From positions 1 through 9,858 of the forward strand of contig CANJMX010000048.1 in the NCBI GenBank assembly GCA_947475125.1: 9,858 nucleotides of DNA. The letters are read 5' to 3'. A model generated the notes under the pieces. That model did no database searches, was not told the origin of the DNA, and saw nothing but the letters and a program-made list of their open reading frames with translations. This document shows, piece by piece, positions 1 to 8,547 of the stretch. Every line of letters starts with the position of its first letter. The first letter of the stretch is position 1. The position numbers were made by a program, and so were the translations under genes. This stretch comes from Actinomycetota bacterium (lineage in GTDB: Bacteria; Actinomycetota; Thermoleophilia; Miltoncostaeales; Miltoncostaeaceae).

Positions 1-1
1 G

Positions 2-1417
2 ATGAGCACCAACGGGAAGAACACCGGGACGATCCTCGAGATCAAGGGCGTCGTGCTTGACGTCCGCTTCGGCGACGACCTTCCGGGCATCTACAACGCC
101 CTTGAGATCACCCGTCCCGACGGCACCACCCTCGTGGCTGAGGTGCAGCAGCTCCTCGGCGACGACAAGGTGCGCGCGGTGGCCCTCGACACCACCGACG
201 GCCTGTCGCGCGGCACCGACGTCATCGACACCGGCGGTCCGATTACCGTCCCTGTGGGCGAGCCCACTCTGGGGCGCATCTTCAATGTGCTCGGACAGAC
301 GATTGACGAGGGCGGCCCGGTCGGCGAGACCGAGAGGTGGCCGATTCACCGTCAGCCGCCGGCATTCGACCAGCTGTCGCCGACGTCCGAGATCTTCGAG
401 ACCGGCATCAAGGTCATCGACCTCCTCGCCCCGTACGTGAAGGGCGGCAAGGTGGGCCTGTTCGGTGGTGCCGGCGTGGGCAAGACGGTGCTCATTCAGG
501 AGCTCATCCACAACATCGCGCAGGAGCACGGTGGCCTGTCGGTGTTTGCCGGCGTGGGCGAGCGCACCCGTGAGGGCAACGACCTGTGGCTTGAGATGAA
601 GGAGTCCGGGGTCATCTCGAAGACCGCCCTCGTGTACGGCCAGATGAATGAGCCGCCGGGTGCCCGTCTCCGTGTGGCGCTCAGCGGCCTGACGATGGCG
701 GAGTACTTCCGTGACGTCGCCGGCCAGGACGTGCTGCTGTTCGTCGACAACATCTTCCGCTTCGTGCAGGCGGGGTCCGAGGTATCGGCGCTTCTCGGCC
801 GTATGCCGTCGGCCGTGGGCTACCAGCCCACCCTGCAGACCGAGATGGGAAACCTGCAGGAGCGCATCACCTCCACCCGTAATGGTTCGGTCACCTCGGT
901 GCAGGCCATCTACGTGCCTGCCGACGACCTCACCGACCCGGCTCCGGCCGCATCGTTCGCCCACCTCGACGCCACGACCGTGCTCAACCGGTCGATCGCC
1001 GAGAAGGGCATCTACCCGGCCGTGGACCCGCTCGACTCAACCAGCCGCGCGCTGTCGGCCGACATCGTGGGCGAGGAGCACTACGCGACCGCAATCCAGG
1101 TGCAGGAGATCCTTCAGCAGTACAAGGACCTTCAGGACATCATCGCCATTTTGGGTGTGGACGAGCTCACCGATGAGCAGAAGGTCACGGTGTCCCGTGC
1201 CCGTCGCATCGAGCGCTTCCTCTCGCAGCCGTTCAACGTGGCCGAGGCCTTCACCGGTACGCCGGGCGCCTACGTATCGCTGCGCGACACGGTGCGCGGC
1301 TTTCGCGAGATCATCGCTGGCAAGCATGACGACCTTCCCGAGGGTGCGTTCCTGTTGGTGGGCACCATCGAGGACGCGGTTGCCAAGGGCGCTGAGATGG
1401 CCAAGGCCGCCGCGTGA
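2..1417 (+). CDS. atpD: F1Fo ATP synthase subunit beta
   Basis: This is the catalytic beta subunit of the F1 sector, which makes ATP from ADP and phosphate at the cytoplasmic face of the membrane. The 471-residue length is normal for the family. Visible motifs are the Walker A loop GGAGVGKT (residues 155-162), the GERTR segment (186-190) carrying the catalytic glutamate E187, and the Walker B strand LLFVD (245-249). The ALLGRMPSAVGYQPTL region (263-278) and the RRIERFLSQP segment (401-410) are also present. The DELSEED loop, which contacts the gamma and epsilon subunits, reads DELTDEQ here (387-393). The ATG at position 2 gives a normal N-terminus, but its ribosome binding site lies outside the window, so the start cannot be checked. 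The stop overlaps the atpC start by 4 bases. The alpha and gamma genes are expected just upstream. Confidence 0.98.
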   Translation: MSTNGKNTGTILEIKGVVLDVRFGDDLPGIYNALEITRPDGTTLVAEVQQLLGDDKVRAVALDTTDGLSRGTDVIDTGGPITVPVGEPTLGRIFNVLGQTIDEGGPVGETERWPIHRQPPAFDQLSPTSEIFETGIKVIDLLAPYVKGGKVGLFGGAGVGKTVLIQELIHNIAQEHGGLSVFAGVGERTREGNDLWLEMKESGVISKTALVYGQMNEPPGARLRVALSGLTMAEYFRDVAGQDVLLFVDNIFRFVQAGSEVSALLGRMPSAVGYQPTLQTEMGNLQERITSTRNGSVTSVQAIYVPADDLTDPAPAASFAHLDATTVLNRSIAEKGIYPAVDPLDSTSRALSADIVGEEHYATAIQVQEILQQYKDLQDIIAILGVDELTDEQKVTVSRARRIERFLSQPFNVAEAFTGTPGAYVSLRDTVRGFREIIAGKHDDLPEGAFLLVGTIEDAVAKGAEMAKAAA

Positions 1418-1845
1418 GCACGTCCGCTCCCGAGAAGAAGCGCCTCGGGGTGCAGATCCTCACCCCGGAGGGCTCCGTGCACGACGGGGAGGCCGCAATG
1501 GTCATCGCCCCGAGCGTGGGTGGCGAGCTGGGCATTCTGCCCCGCCACGTGCCGCTTATCGTGCAGTTGCGCGCGGGTGAGACCCGCCTGAAGCTGCTCG
1601 ACGAGACCGAAGTCGTCATGGCCACCACCGGCGGCTACATGTCGGTGGAGGACGATCGCGTGCTCATCATGGTTGAGCAGGCCGAACTGGCCGGCGAGAT
1701 CGATCGCGGCCGGGCCGAAGAGGCCCTGCAGCGCGCCGAGGATGCCCTTGCGGCCGCCGCCGGCGATGAGGTGGCCACACGCAGTGCCGAGGCCGACCGC
1801 AAGCGCGCCGAGAACCGCCTGAAGGTTGTCGACAAGCAGTCATAG
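1414..1845 (+). CDS. atpC: F1Fo ATP synthase subunit epsilon
   Basis: This is the epsilon subunit of the central stalk, which couples rotor and catalytic head and can inhibit ATP hydrolysis. The 143-residue product has the usual two parts. Residues about 10-95 form the N-terminal beta-sandwich, with the GGELGILPRHVPL motif (residues 29-41) and a GGYMSVEDDRVLIM strand pair. Residues about 95-143 form an alanine- and charge-rich helical region matching the two-helix C-terminal domain. It is somewhat longer than the short mycobacterial form (about 121 residues), so the regulatory C-terminal helices look complete. The start is GTG, in a GTGA overlap with the atpD stop. No strong Shine-Dalgarno sequence precedes it, so translation probably depends on coupling to atpD. 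Position and motifs make the call secure. Confidence 0.96.
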   Translation: MSTSAPEKKRLGVQILTPEGSVHDGEAAMVIAPSVGGELGILPRHVPLIVQLRAGETRLKLLDETEVVMATTGGYMSVEDDRVLIMVEQAELAGEIDRGRAEEALQRAEDALAAAAGDEVATRSAEADRKRAENRLKVVDKQS

Positions 1846-1855
1846 GCTTGACCCG

Positions 1856-1870
1856 CCCGGACGGTCCGGG
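1856..1870 (+). other. Small GC stem-loop between atpC and mdh
   Basis: CCCGGA (1856-1861) and TCCGGG (1865-1870) form a perfect 6-bp inverted repeat around a 3-base loop, 11 bases after the atpC stop. No T-tract follows, so it is not a convincing intrinsic terminator. It could slow RNA polymerase, stabilise the 3' end of atp mRNA, or be a chance repeat in GC-rich DNA. Confidence 0.35.
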
Positions 1871-1895
1871 AACCCGAGCTCCATAGGAGAAATAC

Positions 1896-2882
<987 letters not shown>

Positions 2883-2904
2883 TCCGCATGTCATAAGGCT
2901 GTAT

Positions 2905-2937
2905 CGGAGGGGCCCTGCGGGGCCCCTCCGTCGTTCT
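2905..2937 (+). terminator. Intrinsic terminator after mdh
   Basis: A perfect 11-bp GC-rich inverted repeat (2905-2915 pairing with 2920-2930) closes a TGCG loop (2916-2919). It is followed directly by the T-rich tail TCGTTCT. It begins 22 bases after the mdh stop and fits a Rho-independent terminator for the atp/mdh unit. The arms contain CGGAGGGGCCC and GGGGCCCCTCCG. Confidence 0.88.
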
Positions 2938-2951
2938 CATAGGATTCCCCG

Positions 2952-4166
2952 ATGAGCGTTGGGATTCCAGACGTGCTGCGCATCCCGGCATTCCGCCGGG
3001 TATGGCTTGCGAGCGTGGCCAGCAATGGCGGCACGTGGCTGCAGGCCGTGGCGGCGGGTTGGCTGGTGTGGGAGATCACCGGAAGCGCGGTGGTGGTGGG
3101 GGCGCTTGCCCTGGCCTATCGCGCACCGGCACTGCTGCTGTCCACCTGGGGCGGCAAGATCGCCGACCGCCACGATTGGCGGGTGGTGGGTATCGCCACG
3201 TTCCTCGTGCAGGCGGCAGGCGCCCTGCTGCTGGCAATTCTCACGTGGTCGGGCGCCCTGACCGTGCCGGTGATCTTCGTGGCCACCGTGGCGATCGGCA
3301 CCGGGTTTGCCATCGGGCTTCCGTCGGTGTTGGCGCTGGTGCCCGCGCTCGTGCCGGTGCAGCGTCTTCAGGACGCCGTTGCGCTGAATGCCGTGGGAAT
3401 CAACGTGGCCCGCATGGTGGGACCAATGATCGGCGGTGTGGTGCTTGCCTTTGCCGGGGCGGCGTGGTGCTTCCTGCTCAATGCCGTGTCGTTCCTCGCC
3501 CTGGTCCTCGCGCTTGCGGTGATCCCCCGGCTCAATCAGGGATCCCGGGTGCCCAAGCGCCTACGTGCGGCCGTGTCGTACGTGGCGCACGACCGCGCCG
3601 CGCGGCGGCTGCTCATCGGCATGGCGGTGTTCATGATGTTCGCGGGCCCGGTGCAGGAATTGGCGCCGGTCGTGGTGCAGCGTGTGGGTGGGGGTCCGGT
3701 GGCACTGGGTCTGCTGCTCGGTGCCATGGGCACAGGGGCCCTGATGGGCGCCTGGGCGCTCACCACGCTGTCGGGGCGCGGTCTGCCCCGCCACATCTCA
3801 ATTCCCGTGGCCACGTTGGGATTTGGGGTGGCGCTGGGCGTGGTTGCGGTTTCACCATGGCTCGGGCTCACTATCGCCGGCATGGTGGTGGCCGGGGGCT
3901 TCTGGATATGGCTGCCCACCCTCACCAACGCTGCCATTCAGATGTCGTCGCCCAGCGAGCTTCTGGGGCGCATGCTCGGCTTTTACCAGCTGTCGGTGAT
4001 CGCACCGATTGCGATCGGATCGGTGCTGTTCGGGTGGATCGCCCAGCGCATCGGCATTGGCTGGAGTCTGGGAATTGCCACGCTCTGCCTGGTGGGCTGG
4101 GGAGCATGGACACTGTTCAACCCCGTACCCGAGATCGACAGGGATATCCGCACCATCCGCAACTGA
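2952..4166 (+). CDS. MFS transporter, exporter-like (MFS_3/EntS type)
   Basis: This is an integral inner-membrane transporter of the major facilitator superfamily, 404 residues long, with about 12 hydrophobic segments judged by eye. The N-terminus (VLRIPAFRRVWLASVASNGGTW) is typical of the EntS/MFS_3 group. The loop between helices 2 and 3 carries the MFS motif A variant GKIADRHDWR (residues 68-77, with D72, R73 and R77). Helix 5 has a GPMIGG motif (157-162) resembling the antiporter motif C. These features suggest drug/proton-type export, but the substrate cannot be inferred. The ATG has AGGA at 2941-2944, 7 bases upstream. The gene lies only 14 bases past the mdh terminator tail and 42 bases before the M20 gene, so it is probably the first gene of the second unit. 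A link to the envelope genes downstream is inferred only from position. Confidence 0.9.
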   Translation: MSVGIPDVLRIPAFRRVWLASVASNGGTWLQAVAAGWLVWEITGSAVVVGALALAYRAPALLLSTWGGKIADRHDWRVVGIATFLVQAAGALLLAILTWSGALTVPVIFVATVAIGTGFAIGLPSVLALVPALVPVQRLQDAVALNAVGINVARMVGPMIGGVVLAFAGAAWCFLLNAVSFLALVLALAVIPRLNQGSRVPKRLRAAVSYVAHDRAARRLLIGMAVFMMFAGPVQELAPVVVQRVGGGPVALGLLLGAMGTGALMGAWALTTLSGRGLPRHISIPVATLGFGVALGVVAVSPWLGLTIAGMVVAGGFWIWLPTLTNAAIQMSSPSELLGRMLGFYQLSVIAPIAIGSVLFGWIAQRIGIGWSLGIATLCLVGWGAWTLFNPVPEIDRDIRTIRN

Positions 4167-4194
4167 TTGCCGGAACGTGCCGATACGGGGTCGG

Positions 4195-4206
4195 CGGAGG
4201 CCTCCG
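4195..4206 (+). promoter_or_regulatory. Palindromic Shine-Dalgarno site that sets the M20 start
   Basis: GGAGG at 4196-4200 lies 8 bases before the ATG at 4209, an ideal ribosome binding site. This favours that ATG over the in-frame TTG at 4167, which directly follows the MFS stop and has no such site. The Shine-Dalgarno sequence is embedded in a perfect 12-base palindrome, CGGAGGCCTCCG. It has no loop, so a stable intramolecular hairpin is unlikely. Confidence 0.7.
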
Positions 4207-4208
4207 GT

Positions 4209-5336
4209 ATGCTGGACGACGTGGATGAGGCCCGTCTTGCCGAGCGTCTGATCGCCCACGACACCTCCGATGCCGCAGGTCTGGCGGTGGCCACCGACTT
4301 CGTGTCGGGGTGGCTGGAGGGTCGGGGTGCCGACGTGACCCGGCGCACCTATGAGGACCGCGAGGTGCTCATCGCCCGTGCCGGCAACGGCCCGGTGAAG
4401 ATCATCTTCCATGGGCACCTCGATGTCGTGCCCGGGCGCCCCGACCAGTTTGCGCCGCGCATCGACGGCGACCGGTTGTTCGGGCGTGGCGCGTATGACA
4501 TGAAGGGCGCGCTCGGGGCGATGATGCTGGCCGTGTGCGACCTGCACGACCGCCCTCCCGAAGGTGCCACCGTCGAGTTCGTGATGGTGCCCGACGAGGA
4601 GCGTGCCAACCCCGGTCGCAATGCATCAGAGATGCTGGTGGCCGATGGCCTGCGCGCTGACATGGTGATCTGCGGCGAGCCAACCGATATGCAGGTGGGC
4701 GTGCAGGCGAAGGGCGTGCTCATTCTGGAGATCGACGTGGAGGGCCGTGCCGCGCATGGCTCCACGCCATGGCTCGGCGACAACGCCGTATTGCGCGCGC
4801 TCGAGCTGTACCGCCGCATCGAGTCGCTGCCCTTCACAAATGCGTCAACGCCGCTGTTCGCGCGCCCATCGGTGAACCTCGGACGCATTTCAGGCGGCGA
4901 TGCGGTGAACAAGGTGCCCGATGCCTGTCGCATCGACGTGGACATCAGGTACCTACCCGGGCAGGACCCGGAGGAGATCCTGCGTCAGGTGCGCGACGCC
5001 GGTTCGGCCCGCGTTGAGGTGTCCATCGCCCGTCCACCGGCCGACACCGACCCCGATCACCCGCTGGTGACTGCGCTCATCGGCGCAGCGTCGTCGTACG
5101 ACGACTGCACGACGTCGGTGGGGCGCAACGGGGCCTCCGACGCCGTGGCCTTTCTTGAGGTGGGGGTGCCCGCCGTTGAGTTCGGACCGAGAGGTGCCGG
5201 CCACCACGGCCCCGATGAGCACGTGGACCTGCCGAGCCTTGCGATCTACCGACGCGCATTGGTGGACTTCGCGCGAGCCTCGGGTGCCCTGGCGCCCCTC
5301 ATGGATGCCCATCGCGGCGGGGAGGCACTCGCATGA
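4209..5336 (+). CDS. M20-family metallopeptidase / amidohydrolase (ArgE/DapE-like)
   Basis: This is a cytoplasmic, probably di-zinc hydrolase that cleaves an acyl or peptide amide bond. The 375-residue product has the full M20 signature. GHLDVVPG supplies metal ligand H70 and catalytic-site D72, and GRGAYDMKG supplies bridging D97. PDEE supplies the general base E130 and ligand E131, GEPTD supplies E157, and HHGPDEH near the C-terminus supplies H333. The lid/dimerisation domain (about 165-280) carries the conserved AAHGSTPW (H183). The family includes acetylornithine deacetylase, succinyl-diaminopimelate desuccinylase and dipeptidases, and I cannot choose among them. The context is transport and wall assembly rather than arginine or lysine biosynthesis, so a broad-specificity deacylase or peptidase is possible. 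The chosen ATG has an excellent Shine-Dalgarno sequence; a TTG at 4167 would add 14 residues. The stop overlaps the next start as ATGA. Confidence 0.92.
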   Translation: MLDDVDEARLAERLIAHDTSDAAGLAVATDFVSGWLEGRGADVTRRTYEDREVLIARAGNGPVKIIFHGHLDVVPGRPDQFAPRIDGDRLFGRGAYDMKGALGAMMLAVCDLHDRPPEGATVEFVMVPDEERANPGRNASEMLVADGLRADMVICGEPTDMQVGVQAKGVLILEIDVEGRAAHGSTPWLGDNAVLRALELYRRIESLPFTNASTPLFARPSVNLGRISGGDAVNKVPDACRIDVDIRYLPGQDPEEILRQVRDAGSARVEVSIARPPADTDPDHPLVTALIGAASSYDDCTTSVGRNGASDAVAFLEVGVPAVEFGPRGAGHHGPDEHVDLPSLAIYRRALVDFARASGALAPLMDAHRGGEALA

Positions 5337-7246
5337 GTGATGAGCTTCCGCCACATCCCGATGACGACGAGATCGCTGAGGTCCTCGCCTCGGGCGACGA
5401 TGGCGACGCCGCACCTGTGACGAAGAAGTCGGCGTGGTACCGGGTTCCGCGCCGCCGCCGCCGCTGGCCGTGGTTCGCCATGTGGATCGCGCTCTTGATC
5501 GTGGGCGTGGCCGGGGGACTGGCCGTCGCCAGCATCCAACTGCTCGACCACACCCTGGCCGAGGCGAGCCCCAACACTCCCGACGTGCTCAAGGCCGAGA
5601 AGGCCGTTGACCCGCAGTTGCCCGGCGCACCCATCAACATCCTGCTGCTGGGCTCTGACAAGCGCGCCGGTCAGGAGGGCTCCGGCGACCCGGGGCGCTC
5701 CGACTCGATCATCCTCATCCGCATGGACAACGACCAGGGCTTCATCTCGATGCTCTCGTTCCCACGCGATCTCTACGTGAATATCCCGGGCCACGGCTTG
5801 GGCAGGATCAACTCGTCGTTCGCCCTCGGTGGCCCCGCGAAGTCCATCGAGACGGTCAAGGCGCTGACGGGCCAGCCCATCAACTACTTCGTGAACATCG
5901 ACTTCAACGGATTCGTGAAGCTGGTGGATCAGGTGGGTGGCGTGTACCTCGATGTGGACCGCAAGTACTTCAACAAGAACACCCCCGGCGATCCGAACTC
6001 GTACGCCGAGATCGACCTGAAGCCGGGGTATCAGCGCATGAACGGCAAGGACGCGCTGTCGTATGTGCGCTACCGCCATACCGACTCGGACTTCGCCCGC
6101 ATCGCGCGTCAGCAGGCATTTCTCTCAGAACTCAAGCGCCAGACCAACCGGTTCGGCAACCTGCCGGAGATCCCCTCGTACGCTGGCATCTTCGCCCACA
6201 ACATCACCACCAACATCAAGTCGGTGCCGGTGTTGCTGGGCATCATGGAACAGGGGATCACCACCGACAAGGACCGCATCGCCCGTGCGGCCATCAGCGG
6301 CACCCCCACCATGCGCAATGGGGCGTCTGTCGTGGAGGCCCCGGCCTCTGAGGTGTCGTCGAAGGTGGACCAGTGGCTCCATCCGTCATTCACTCAGGGC
6401 ACTGGTGCGGTTGTCGTGAGCCCGAACGACGTGGCGGTTGACGTGCTGAATGGCAATGGAGCGCTGCTGTCGGCTGACGACGCTGCGCAGCAACTGCGCG
6501 ACAAGGGCTGGAATGCCACGAGCGGTGGAAACGCCGACGCATTCGGTAAGTCGGAGACCATCGTGCAGTACGCCGACGGCCAGCGCGATGCCGCCCAGGC
6601 GATCTCCAAGCTATTTGGCCCGAAGACCAACATCGGGGCCCTGCCGAAGTCGGAGCAGTCGAAGGATGTCGATCTTCGGGTGGTGCTCGGGGAGTCGTAT
6701 GACGGCAACCTGGCAACGGCGCTGAAGCCGTCGAAGGTCAAGGCCGCCCGCCCGCAGGCCAATGTGGTGTGGACCACCTCGCTCGTGCCCCTGCTTTCGC
6801 GCGTGCAGAAGGCCACCGGCCTGAAGGTGATGGTGCCGCTTCGGGTGCCGAATGGCTCGGCCCTCAAGATTGTGCGCTCCTACCGGGTGAACACGGGCGG
6901 CCAGGGGCCCCAGGCGCTCAAGATGGTGTTCCGGGTGCCCTCCGGCACGTACTGGGGTTACCAGATCCTCGACTGGCCTGACCCTCCGCTGCTCGATGGA
7001 CGCACCGGCGTGGTGAACAGCGGCGGCCGCGAGTACTCCACGTTCTACGACGGTAAGAACCTCATGCGCCTTGCCTGGCAGAAGGACGGCGTGACCTACT
7101 GGATTTCGAACACGCTCGACTACCAGCTGTCGCCTGAGACGATGTACGCCATCGCGAAGTCGGCGCGTCCGCTGGGCCGGGCCGAGCTGCCCAAGGGGCA
7201 GACCTCGACATCGATTCCCATGGAGCAGGACGCGTACACGCCGTGA
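5333..7246 (+). CDS. LytR-CpsA-Psr (LCP) family glycopolymer transferase with LytR_C and an extra C-terminal domain
   Basis: LCP enzymes move glycopolymers from polyprenyl-phosphate carriers to peptidoglycan outside the membrane. The 637-residue product has an acidic cytoplasmic N-terminus and a basic stretch (RVPRRRRRW, 37-45). A single membrane anchor follows (about 46-68), then the LCP domain (about 100-265). Expected motifs are present: LLLGSD (104-109), GRSDSIILIR with R122 and D124, SFPRD with R145 and D146, and the YVRYRH...DFARIARQQ block with R246, R248, D253, R256 and R259. A LytR_C domain follows (about 360-456), recognisable by VDVLNGNG and VDLRVVLG. Residues about 475-615 form a further domain that LCP proteins often lack, with WQKDGVTYWI and LSPETMYAIAKS patterns recalling DUF4367/DUF4245-like domains. 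The ATG overlaps the M20 stop (ATGA) and has GGGGAGG 7 bases upstream. The older label 'transcriptional regulator LytR' would be misleading. Confidence 0.93.
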   Translation: MSDELPPHPDDDEIAEVLASGDDGDAAPVTKKSAWYRVPRRRRRWPWFAMWIALLIVGVAGGLAVASIQLLDHTLAEASPNTPDVLKAEKAVDPQLPGAPINILLLGSDKRAGQEGSGDPGRSDSIILIRMDNDQGFISMLSFPRDLYVNIPGHGLGRINSSFALGGPAKSIETVKALTGQPINYFVNIDFNGFVKLVDQVGGVYLDVDRKYFNKNTPGDPNSYAEIDLKPGYQRMNGKDALSYVRYRHTDSDFARIARQQAFLSELKRQTNRFGNLPEIPSYAGIFAHNITTNIKSVPVLLGIMEQGITTDKDRIARAAISGTPTMRNGASVVEAPASEVSSKVDQWLHPSFTQGTGAVVVSPNDVAVDVLNGNGALLSADDAAQQLRDKGWNATSGGNADAFGKSETIVQYADGQRDAAQAISKLFGPKTNIGALPKSEQSKDVDLRVVLGESYDGNLATALKPSKVKAARPQANVVWTTSLVPLLSRVQKATGLKVMVPLRVPNGSALKIVRSYRVNTGGQGPQALKMVFRVPSGTYWGYQILDWPDPPLLDGRTGVVNSGGREYSTFYDGKNLMRLAWQKDGVTYWISNTLDYQLSPETMYAIAKSARPLGRAELPKGQTSTSIPMEQDAYTP

Positions 7247-8547
7247 GCGGTCTCTCGCGTATCGGTGTGATCGGGGCCGGATACGTTGGACTCGTGACGG
7301 GGGCCTGCCTGGCGTCGCTCGGTCACTCGGTCACCCTTCGCGACATCGACGCTGAAAAGGTCCGGATGATCGAGGCTGGTGAGCCTCCCATTCACGAGGA
7401 CGGCCTGGCCGAGCTGATGGCTGAGCACCGGGAGCGCCTGACCGCCACGCTTGACCTGGCGCAGATGCTTGCGGCGTCAGAGATTGTGTTCATCGCCGTT
7501 GACACACCGCCCACGCACTCGGGCGATGCCGACCTGTCGCGCGTGATGACGGTGCTCGACGAGCTCGAGGCCGTGGGCGGCACGGGTGACCACGTGCTGG
7601 TGATGAAGAGCACGGTGCCGGTGGGCACCGGCGAGCGGGTGCGCATGGAGATGGACAAGCGCGGACTGGCGCATGTGGGCTACTGCTCCAACCCGGAGTT
7701 TCTCAAGGAGGGGGTGGCAATCGCCGACTTCCTCGACCCGGACCGCGTGGTGGTGGGCGACTTCCGCCCGGGTGATGGCGACCGCGTCGCGGCCCTCTAC
7801 GAGCCACTCGGCGCGCCGGTGCTGCGTACCTCCGTGCCGACCGCCGAGATGATCAAGTACGCCAGCAACGCGTTTCTCGCCACGAAGATCTCGTTCATCA
7901 ACGAGATCGCCAACGTGTGCGAGGAGGTGGGTGCCGACGTCACCGAGGTGGCCCAGGGAATGGGACTCGACCCGCGCATCGGTCCCCAGTTCCTGTCGGC
8001 AGGAGTGGGATTTGGGGGGAGCTGTTTCCCCAAGGACGTCAGTGCCCTTAAGCAACTGGCGGGCAACAGCGGCTACCACTTCCAACTGCTCACCTCGGTG
8101 ATTGAGGTCAACGAGCTGCAGAAGCGACGTGTGATCGGCAAGCTGAGGCGCCACCTTGGGCAGTTGGAGGGCCGCGTGGTGGCACTGCTCGGGCTGGCAT
8201 TCAAGCCAGGGACCGACGACATGCGAGAGGCAGCCAGCGCCGTTCTGGCTGGTCGACTGCTGGCTGAGGGCGCAACGGTTCGGGGATATGACCCCGTGGC
8301 CATTGAGGCTGCGCGCGCCCGCCTGCATGCGGTGGATCTGTACGAGGACGTCGAAGCCTGTGTGCGCGGCGCCGATGCCGTGGTGCTGGTGACCGAGTGG
8401 CCTGAGATCCTCGCGCTCGATTGGGCACGCGTGCGGTCGCTCATGCGCGGCGATGTGCTGGTTGACGGCCGAAACGCCCTTGATCCGGCAACCATGGTGG
8501 CCGCCGGATTCGCGTACGAGGGCATCGGACGGGTGATCCCGTCGTGA
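7243..8547 (+). CDS. UDP-glucose/GDP-mannose 6-dehydrogenase family protein
   Basis: This cytoplasmic NAD-dependent enzyme oxidises the C6 hydroxyl of a nucleotide sugar to a carboxylate in two steps, giving UDP-glucuronate or an analogue. The 434-residue protein has the three family domains. The N-terminal Rossmann domain has GAGYVG (11-16). The central domain has KSTVPVGTG (122-130), NPEFLKEG (150-157, with E152), K205 and N209 in IKYASNAFLATK, and the thiol motif GGSCFPKD with catalytic C261 and K264. The C-terminal domain opens with LGLAFKPGTDDMREA (316-330). All catalytic residues are present. UDP-glucose dehydrogenase (ugd) is the likeliest identity from GGSCFPKD, but the next genes make GDP-mannose precursors, so GDP-mannose dehydrogenase is a live alternative. 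The GTG start overlaps the LCP stop (GTGA), with only a weak, distant AGGA, so coupling is likely. Confidence 0.93.
   Translation: MSGLSRIGVIGAGYVGLVTGACLASLGHSVTLRDIDAEKVRMIEAGEPPIHEDGLAELMAEHRERLTATLDLAQMLAASEIVFIAVDTPPTHSGDADLSRVMTVLDELEAVGGTGDHVLVMKSTVPVGTGERVRMEMDKRGLAHVGYCSNPEFLKEGVAIADFLDPDRVVVGDFRPGDGDRVAALYEPLGAPVLRTSVPTAEMIKYASNAFLATKISFINEIANVCEEVGADVTEVAQGMGLDPRIGPQFLSAGVGFGGSCFPKDVSALKQLAGNSGYHFQLLTSVIEVNELQKRRVIGKLRRHLGQLEGRVVALLGLAFKPGTDDMREAASAVLAGRLLAEGATVRGYDPVAIEAARARLHAVDLYEDVEACVRGADAVVLVTEWPEILALDWARVRSLMRGDVLVDGRNALDPATMVAAGFAYEGIGRVIPS

Noticed and set aside
711..1580. 289-codon open frame on the plus strand overlapping atpD and atpC
   Set aside because: It is a Ser/Arg/Pro-rich shadow frame of two well-conserved ATP synthase genes.
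4167..4208. TTG at 4167 as the start of the M20 gene
   Set aside because: It directly follows the MFS stop without a Shine-Dalgarno sequence and adds 14 residues unlike the family N-terminus, while the ATG at 4209 has GGAGG at ideal spacing.
3002..4228. 408-codon open frame on the plus strand overlapping the MFS gene in another frame
   Set aside because: The translation is Gly/Arg/His-rich with no membrane segments, whereas the overlapping frame encodes a clear MFS protein with conserved motifs.
5246..6079. 277-codon open frame on the minus strand across the M20/LCP junction
   Set aside because: It is antisense to catalytic motifs of both genes and its translation shows no known fold or convincing ribosome binding site.
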